A stretch of 19,972 nt of DNA, from positions 1 through 19,972 of the forward strand of contig RQOI01000125.1 in NCBI GenBank assembly GCA_003854995.1, given 5' to 3'. The position numbers and the translations under genes are program-made. Each line of letters begins with the position of its first letter. Position 1 is the first letter of the stretch. Shown in pieces: positions 14,902 to 19,972 of this stretch. The notes beneath the pieces are model-generated. The model was not told the origin of the DNA and made no database searches. It worked only from the letters and a program-made list of their open reading frames with translations. This DNA comes from Candidatus Zhuqueibacterota bacterium. GTDB lineage: Bacteria > Zhuqueibacterota > Zhuqueibacteria > Residuimicrobiales > Krinioviventaceae.

Positions 14902-15523
14902 TGAAAATATCCTCTAGTACAATTGCCTGTATGGTGTCGTCATACCTATGAAGCCGGTTTTCCAAAAGATTATTATATGCTGTTCTTCCATTTTTTGCTT
15001 CTAAAATAATGCCGCATCCTTTTGGCATCACTTCCGGTGCGCGAGTGAAAGTAATATCTTCACCGGTGAGCTTTTTATAGAGATGCGCTGCTTTGTCAAG
15101 AAAAGCATCATCGACCAGGTGGGCGCACGACGCGCTGACGTTCAGAGAGGGATCGCTCTCCTCCAGGCCGAGCGCCGCCTCCACGGTCCAGTCGAGCAGT
15201 ATCTCTTTGAACTCGGGCTGCGCCAGCAGGGCGGCGAATTTTTCCTGCACTCGCTCAATGACGTGCTGAACCATTTTTTCTTTGCGGATGAGCAGTTGTT
15301 TTCTCTCCAGCGATGCAATCTTGCGCGCAGCGTCCTGAGCTATGGCGTTCACCTGCTGTTTTTCTTTTTCCTCGTTCTCTTTTTTCAATCGAATGATCTG
15401 GTCATCCGTGCTTTTTTTCCGTTCTTCAACAAAACGCTGCGCGCTGTCCAAAACCTTCTGCGCTTCATCGTGTGCCTGTTTTTTGATGCTGTCGATGAGA
15501 ACGGTTTCCTGAGTGTTTGTCAT
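14894..15523 (-). CDS. atpE: V/A-type ATPase subunit E (peripheral stalk)
   Basis: The 209-residue product has a long charged coiled coil (about 10-90: AHDEAQKVLDSAQRF, IRLKKENEEKEKQQ) and a C-terminal globular part (GLEESDPSLNVS, MPKGCGIILEAKNGR, TAYNNLLENRL). This is the subunit E arrangement, and the 'GGxxxxxxxGxxxxxNt' region is recognisable. It pairs with subunit H to form the stator stalk. It starts 18 bp after the subunit F stop, and its stop overlaps the subunit A start. Confidence 0.92.
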   Translation of the reverse strand: MTNTQETVLIDSIKKQAHDEAQKVLDSAQRFVEERKKSTDDQIIRLKKENEEKEKQQVNAIAQDAARKIASLERKQLLIRKEKMVQHVIERVQEKFAALLAQPEFKEILLDWTVEAALGLEESDPSLNVSASCAHLVDDAFLDKAAHLYKKLTGEDITFTRAPEVMPKGCGIILEAKNGRTAYNNLLENRLHRYDDTIQAIVLEDIFNE

Positions 15524-15541
15524 GCTGATCGCCTTGTCAAC

Positions 15542-15847
15542 TTAGAGTTTGACGCCGATAGCTTCATTCACCATCTGGTGTATGCCGGATTTCCCTGCCA
15601 TTCTGCCGCCCCGGTCCTGTATTTCGACGATGAGCGGAAAATTGTAAGTGAAAAGATAGGCATCGACCTGCGGACGAATCCATTCAGCGACCTTTTCGGT
15701 GATGATAATGATGCCGATCTCAGCATCTTTCAACGCCTCTTTCAACGAATTTTCAGCTTCCGTTTGATTCTTGACGGCGAAACCTTTGACGCCGACCAAA
15801 CCGAATCCCAGAACAGTATCTTCATCGCCGATGACAAAATATTTCAT
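15542..15847 (-). CDS. atpF: V/A-type ATPase subunit F (central stalk)
   Basis: At 101 residues the length is standard. Family motifs are GDEDTVLGFGLVGV (7-20), IIIITEKVAE (46-55) and PLIVEIQDRGG (71-81). Subunit F caps subunit D in the rotor and can regulate activity. It sits between K (64 bp upstream) and E (18 bp downstream). Confidence 0.94.
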   Translation of the reverse strand: MKYFVIGDEDTVLGFGLVGVKGFAVKNQTEAENSLKEALKDAEIGIIIITEKVAEWIRPQVDAYLFTYNFPLIVEIQDRGGRMAGKSGIHQMVNEAIGVKL

Positions 15848-15911
15848 GCAACATCTACCCTTTTAAAAGCAGAGCCTCCCGGCAGTTGGGACGCATTCGG
15901 GGACTGCCGAC

Positions 15912-16310
15912 CTACATCTTGCCGAGTATCATCAGAGCGGTGATGAAACCAAAGACCACGAGACCTTCGGCGAGGGCGATGAAGATGAGCGCCTGTCCGC
16001 CGATCTCTGGTTTCTCTGCCACCGCGCCCATGGCAGCGGCGCCGACGTGCGATATGGCGAACCCGGCTGCCAGCGCGCCGGCGGCAAAAGCGATGGCCGC
16101 GGCGATGAGCGCGATCTTGGATACGTCCGCTTGCTCTTTGGAGATCTGAGTGATTTGTGTTCCTTCGGCCGGCTGCTGATCTTCTTGGGTCGTGACATCA
16201 GTGGAGAAAACCGCACCCGTTATGCACAACAGAGCTGCGAGGACGATCAAGCTTGTTCTGATGTTCATGCGCAATTTTTCCACCGCCGATTTTTTCATGT
16301 TCTTTTTCAT
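15912..16310 (-). CDS. atpK: V/A-type ATPase proteolipid subunit K (c-ring) with leader peptide
   Basis: This is a 132-residue precursor. A basic N-terminus and hydrophobic stretch (about 18-36, ending AVFS-TD) look like a cleavable leader. A 25-residue polar segment follows, then a single two-helix c hairpin (about 66-90 and 106-130). The ion-binding carboxylate is Glu115 in IALAEGLVVFGF. The first helix (ALIAAAIAFAAGALAAGF) has no Gln or other polar ligand, which argues for proton rather than sodium coupling, though this is inference. A leader on a K subunit is also known from Thermus. GTG at 16313 and ATG at 16310 are both possible; AGGAG lies 6 nt before the ATG, so I chose that. It lies 49 bp after the subunit I stop. 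Confidence 0.93.
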   Translation of the reverse strand: MKKNMKKSAVEKLRMNIRTSLIVLAALLCITGAVFSTDVTTQEDQQPAEGTQITQISKEQADVSKIALIAAAIAFAAGALAAGFAISHVGAAAMGAVAEKPEIGGQALIFIALAEGLVVFGFITALMILGKM

Positions 16311-16359
16311 CACGTGCTCCTGATATATAGTCCGATTTATTTAAGAATGCTCCATGCAT

Positions 16360-18414
16360 CTAGTCCTTTGAAGAATAGGAAATCGGCTTGTAGCGATAGC
16401 CGGTTTCCTGAAAAAACTTGGAAAAGAATTCATAATAATTGAGACGCAGAGATTGAATGCCGGCGGAAAGCCCTTCGAGCAAAACCACGAGAATATTGCC
16501 CAGAAGGAGAATGACATATGAAAACAGACCCAACCTCCCGTCAGAGGAAGCCATCATCGCCATCTGATAGAAAGCGATCATCAGGCTCACATGCGCGATG
16601 CCCAGTCCGGCCACTCGCATGAACGACAGCGTGTTCGCCAGAAAGCCGCTGAATATTTCCAGCATTTCAACGATCCATTCCATGAAGAAATCGATCACAG
16701 TGGAAAAAGTGAAAGCATGCTTTTTCCCCTCGCGATCCGGAAAAATGAGAGGGACGATTGGTTTGAAAAAAAGAAGCAGCGCCGGCAGCGCAATCATCAA
16801 GATTAAAAACCGGCGATCCGGCAGCGTTTTATAGTCCGTGCTGACAAAATAAAAAGCGGCATAGACGCCGGCGCCGTAGATCCAGCCGCCGAGCACGCCG
16901 GTCTTGTCAAAGACCAGGCGCAGCCATCTCTTCTTGCGCACTGCATTGATCCAGTTGAGCAGCATGCCCATGGCGATGATAAAGACGCCAAAATAGATCG
17001 TGATCTTGAGGATGCCGTAAATGTCGGTGATATAGAGGTTCCCGGAGCTATGTCCCGCGACGATGCCGTGATAATTGAACCAGAGCGGCTTGAACAGGGC
17101 AAAGCCGAAATAGGAACCAAAGAGGACACCAAAGATGATCGCGGAAAAGCCGCAGTAGGTGATCAGCTGATATAGCTTGTTGATGCCGCTCTTGGCTTTC
17201 GTCCGTCGATTGCCGATAAGTCCCGCCAATATGAGAACCAGACCATGGCCGGCATCGGAGAACATCATGCCGAACATCATCAGATAGGACAGCGCGACAA
17301 AGGGCGTCGGATCGATGGAAGCGTAGGCGGGAATCGCGAAATTTTCCACCAGCATCTCAAACGGCGCGAGAAAAGGGGGATTATCCAGCTTGACCGGCGT
17401 AGCGGGCTGCACGACCATGGATTCCTCGCCCGGATTGATCCATTCGAGGTAAAATTCACCGCCTGTCGCGCTCTGCATCGCTCTTTCAAAGTCCTTCTGC
17501 CGTTTCAGGGGGAGCCAGCCCGAAAAAAGGAGCGCGTACTCGGTGCTGTTCAAATAGGACTTGACCCTCAGACTCATCTCATGCAAGCGCGCCCGTGTGT
17601 AAATTTCCACCAGAGCATCTTTTTTCTCCGCGAGGATGCTGCCAAACTCTGATGCAGCCTTTTCCTGCTCCTTTTTCAAAGCCGTGATCTTTTCATTCAA
17701 TTCAGAGACAGCGGCGTCTTTGATGTCCTCTTTATAAGACGACATGAGCGAATCGGTCCAGTGATACCGCTCCATGATGGCTTTGACGGCGAGTTCATCG
17801 CGTTTCATGTTGATGAGAAGAATGAACTTTTCCCTGCTCTCCTTCGCGGCAATTTCGATCACCAGCGACGGCAGAGCGGCAAATTCGTTCTTAAAGCCGT
17901 CGATCAGCGCCGGATCGATACTGCCCGCATGGATTTGCAGAAACGACAGAGGGGAACTTTTACTGATCGTACTCTTCAGATCGCCGTAGAGATCCATCTG
18001 CCTTTTGATATCTTCGAACTTTAATATGTTCGTCTGGATCGTGCTCTGTCGATTTCGCAGCGATTCGATCCGAGTCGCCAGCCTGTCGAGCTCTTTCTCC
18101 GCTTCAGCGCAGTCTAAAACCGGCTCGATATTGTCCGGCAGAGAGGACTGGACATTGCCGGTCTCGCCGGCCATGCGTAAAAAGCCTTCCGCTCGCCTGC
18201 GTATTTCCGTGAGCGACACAGACTGGCTCTTCTCAGCTTCGGCCGAAGAGGGTGCGGCTTCAGCTGCTTCAATCTTTTCTTCCAGCGCCTGATCTGTATA
18301 ATGAATGTTGATGAAATGGACGAGTCCCTGCTGCAAAAGTTTTTTGGTGACTGTTTCGTTGTATCGGCGCGGTATGATGCCGATGACCTGGATCATTTTT
18401 TCCGGAAATATCAT
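16360..18414 (-). CDS. atpI: V/A-type ATPase subunit I (membrane stator, a-subunit homologue)
   Basis: The 684-residue product has a soluble N-terminal half (about 1-340) with coiled-coil segments (AEKELDRLATRIESLRN, LNEKITALKKEQEKAAS) and a C-terminal membrane half with about seven or eight helices (from PFVALSYLMMFGMMFSDAGH). The essential Arg is Arg600 in LSFMRVAGLGIAH, which forms the ion half-channel against subunit K. LEGLSAGIQSLRLNYYEFF near the C-terminus is diagnostic. The N-terminal domain binds the peripheral stalks. The ATG overlaps the subunit C stop by 4 nt (ATGA). Confidence 0.96.
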   Translation of the reverse strand: MIFPEKMIQVIGIIPRRYNETVTKKLLQQGLVHFINIHYTDQALEEKIEAAEAAPSSAEAEKSQSVSLTEIRRRAEGFLRMAGETGNVQSSLPDNIEPVLDCAEAEKELDRLATRIESLRNRQSTIQTNILKFEDIKRQMDLYGDLKSTISKSSPLSFLQIHAGSIDPALIDGFKNEFAALPSLVIEIAAKESREKFILLINMKRDELAVKAIMERYHWTDSLMSSYKEDIKDAAVSELNEKITALKKEQEKAASEFGSILAEKKDALVEIYTRARLHEMSLRVKSYLNSTEYALLFSGWLPLKRQKDFERAMQSATGGEFYLEWINPGEESMVVQPATPVKLDNPPFLAPFEMLVENFAIPAYASIDPTPFVALSYLMMFGMMFSDAGHGLVLILAGLIGNRRTKAKSGINKLYQLITYCGFSAIIFGVLFGSYFGFALFKPLWFNYHGIVAGHSSGNLYITDIYGILKITIYFGVFIIAMGMLLNWINAVRKKRWLRLVFDKTGVLGGWIYGAGVYAAFYFVSTDYKTLPDRRFLILMIALPALLLFFKPIVPLIFPDREGKKHAFTFSTVIDFFMEWIVEMLEIFSGFLANTLSFMRVAGLGIAHVSLMIAFYQMAMMASSDGRLGLFSYVILLLGNILVVLLEGLSAGIQSLRLNYYEFFSKFFQETGYRYKPISYSSKD

Positions 18415-19484
18415 AACAGTCCGCTGATCCTCTCAGGCTGGTAGTTGTAATTCTTTGCATTCAAAATAGTCATGATCTTTTTAATCTCATCCTGTTTCAG
18501 GATGAAATAGGCCAGAATGATGCCGATGGTGAACGGCGGTCCAAAGAGGATCTTGCGAGCCTCGTACAGCAGTATGTGTTCGGCGATTTTTTCGATAAAG
18601 GACAGTCTGGCATAGCGCTCGCGCACGTCCGCCTTGAAAAGTGTCTTTAGCGACGCATCGCTCTTTTCCATCAGCGCCTCGATAATGCCGGATATATCCT
18701 CATTCTCGTACATCCGGCGAAAATGCTCCATGTTCACATGCACGACGCCATAGGGGATGATATAGCGAAACGCCTTTTCCGCCTCCATGGCGTAAAAATG
18801 TTTGAACCGCATCATCCGGTCAATGTTTTCGACATCGACATCCAGATGAAAGACCTGCAGCGCAATGTCTTTATCCCTGCTCGTCAGGCAAGCAGACAAG
18901 CGGCTGAAGAGATTGTCGTAATAAAAACGATCCAGCGCGATTTCGATGGGGAAAACGGTCGATGTTTCTTTTAATTCATCTGCCGTCGATTTGACGACAT
19001 CGTAGTAAGGAGTGTCCTGGAGCGACTCGACGAGCTCTTCCGGGGAGTTGGCATGAATGATGCGGTCGCAGCTGTAATTGTTGACAATCTTTTCATGGAT
19101 GAGATAGGGCGTCTGCAGGGATATATCGCGGCCGCGCAGGGTGCGGTCAAAAAAGAGGCGTATGCAATTCTTGAGATTGCTGACTTCATAACGCAGCGCC
19201 AGCGCCTGGATGTATTCGCCGGTCCTGGCATCGACATATTTGAGCAGCTCAATGAACAGAGCGATCTCTTTTTTCAACAACTCTTTCTCCGCCGTCCGTA
19301 TGTCGCCGGTCTCGCTATAGACGCTGTAAATGACATCGAACGGCGTGTCCTTGAGATGCTCGATGGACTCGAGCAGTGATTTTGCCTTTATCATTTCATC
19401 GATGCGATCGTCGGGCAGATTCTTGCTGATGCGCGCGCGGAGTTTGGCGTTTATGAAAGCATATTTTGATAATGCGCTAGTCAT
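18411..19484 (-). CDS. atpC: V/A-type ATPase subunit C (rotor-ring adaptor, Vma6/AtpC family)
   Basis: The 357-residue product is mostly helical: KYAFINAKLRARIS at the start, the repeated YxxxxxxxxNLKNxIR-type motif (RYEVSNLKNCIRLFF), FPIEIALDRFYYDNL in the middle and PFTIGIILAYFILKQDEIKKI at the end. That last run is the conserved C-terminal signature of this family. Subunit C sits between the K ring and the D/F stalk. The frame is open to 19655, but that region belongs to subunit H, so I chose the ATG at 19484, which overlaps the H stop by 8 bp (ATGACTAG). Its second place in the operon, ahead of I and K, differs from the common order. Confidence 0.92.
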   Translation of the reverse strand: MTSALSKYAFINAKLRARISKNLPDDRIDEMIKAKSLLESIEHLKDTPFDVIYSVYSETGDIRTAEKELLKKEIALFIELLKYVDARTGEYIQALALRYEVSNLKNCIRLFFDRTLRGRDISLQTPYLIHEKIVNNYSCDRIIHANSPEELVESLQDTPYYDVVKSTADELKETSTVFPIEIALDRFYYDNLFSRLSACLTSRDKDIALQVFHLDVDVENIDRMMRFKHFYAMEAEKAFRYIIPYGVVHVNMEHFRRMYENEDISGIIEALMEKSDASLKTLFKADVRERYARLSFIEKIAEHILLYEARKILFGPPFTIGIILAYFILKQDEIKKIMTILNAKNYNYQPERISGLL

Positions 19485-19809
19485 CGATATTTTTATACTG
19501 CGGATTTTTAATGATGGCGGCGATTTTATCGGCCGCACTCTCGATCTCGCTGCTCTTGCTCTGGATGAAATCGCTTTGCAGCGCGTCCTGCGAATGCAGG
19601 GTGGCCCGATATTTTTCTTCCCACTCTTTTTTTGCCTCATTGACGGACGCCGCAAGCGCGGCGGCGGACTCGGCGCGGGCAGCGCTCAGACGGTCGGCGT
19701 TTTCTTTTTCCGCCGCCTCTCTTATTTCGCGCGCCTTTTTTTGCGCTTCCGCGACTTGTGCCTTGGAGTTGTCTTCGATTTGCAGGATGGTATCGAGTAT
19801 CTTCATCAT
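19477..19809 (-). CDS. atpH: V/A-type ATPase subunit H/G (peripheral stalk helix)
   Basis: The 110-residue product is almost one continuous amphipathic helix: LQIEDNSKAQVAEAQKKARE, then AEKENADRLSAARAES and EAKKEWEEKY. This is the AhaH/subunit G pattern of the stator stalk partner of E. Sequence alone is low in specificity, but its place as first gene of a V-ATPase operon makes the call firm. ATGs at 19809 and 19806 are both possible; AAGGA lies 7 nt before the first. Confidence 0.85.
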   Translation of the reverse strand: MMKILDTILQIEDNSKAQVAEAQKKAREIREAAEKENADRLSAARAESAAALAASVNEAKKEWEEKYRATLHSQDALQSDFIQSKSSEIESAADKIAAIIKNPQYKNIDD

Positions 19810-19924
19810 TTCCTGGTCCTTTCAGCGGGGATATGCCGCAACTCACCTCTGCCGGACAGTGACGAGCCATCGATCCAGCAGATCTCCAGTCATTGAAGCC
19901 TGACGGACCTGTTCAAAGTCGGTA

Positions 19925-19953
19925 AAATTAACCAATCACGGGCTGAAAATCAA
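19925..19953 (-). promoter_or_regulatory. Putative sigma70-type promoter of the V-ATPase operon
   Basis: On the - strand TTGATT (19948-19953) and TAATTT (19925-19930) are separated by 17 nt, about 115 bp ahead of the subunit H start. The region 19810-19972 contains no gene on this strand. The -35 matches 5 of 6 and the -10 matches 4 of 6 consensus positions. Such matches arise by chance, and promoter rules for this phylum are poorly known. Confidence 0.3.
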
Positions 19954-19972
19954 GGAAAAATAAAGCGCGTGC

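Noticed and set aside
1..19972. Looked for rRNA, tRNA, CRISPR arrays, integrase or transposase genes, phage genes and toxin-antitoxin or defence cassettes
   Set aside because: None was recognised on either strand. The accessory block consists of surface and membrane proteins without defence-type domains.

Overview
This window looks like a chromosomal segment from a Gram-negative bacterium of the Fibrobacterota-Chlorobiota-Bacteroidota (FCB) superphylum, most likely near candidate phylum KSB1 or Calditrichota. Two large exported proteins end in a C-terminal domain that opens with an 'NYPNPFN'/'NHPNPFN' motif and closes with a short basic tail. That is the type IX secretion/FlgD-like sorting module typical of this group. 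A bacterial V/A-type ATPase operon and a KamA-family aminomutase fit the same placement. The taxonomy is inferred from these features, not measured.

Layout. The left edge (1-415, + strand) is the 3' end of a KamA-family radical SAM aminomutase. A dispersed palindromic repeat follows (copy 1, 567-653), then a + strand gene for a two-helix membrane protein with about 39 pentapeptide repeats (812-1870). From 1934 to the right end every recognisable gene is on the - strand. In transcription order from the right these are a complete nine-gene V/A-type ATPase operon (19809-10988, order H-C-I-K-F-E-A-B-D), a universal stress protein and a PTS EIIA-type protein (ending at 10012). Next comes a 577-bp gene-poor gap with repeat copy 2 (9821-9907) and a short coding remnant. 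A 1047-residue LamG/CBM-like/Ig-like secreted protein (9434-6291) follows, with a terminator-like hairpin, then a small TIGR04076 protein. An AT-rich stretch with small or decayed ORFs (5146-5836) precedes an SPFH/prohibitin-like membrane protein (5065-4118) and a secreted protein with 14 LVIVD-type repeats (4093-1934).

How it fits together. The right half is a tightly packed energy-coupling operon. Five of its junctions overlap by 4, 8 or 11 bp, and the 8-bp overlap recurs four times. The USP gene overlaps the subunit D gene, so it is probably co-translated with the pump, and the EIIA gene follows 42 bp later. The left half (about 0.65-9.8 kb) is accessory surface and membrane biology: a pentapeptide protein, an SPFH scaffold and two cell-surface or secreted repeat proteins. 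This accessory block is bounded almost exactly by the two copies of the 81-87 bp palindromic repeat, in opposite orientation. I found no rRNA, tRNA, CRISPR array, transposase or phage gene. I saw no convincing new multi-gene system. The most unusual signals are the inverted repeat pair, the perfectly regular 42-residue architecture of the LVIVD protein, and the coupling of USP and EIIA genes to a V-ATPase operon.
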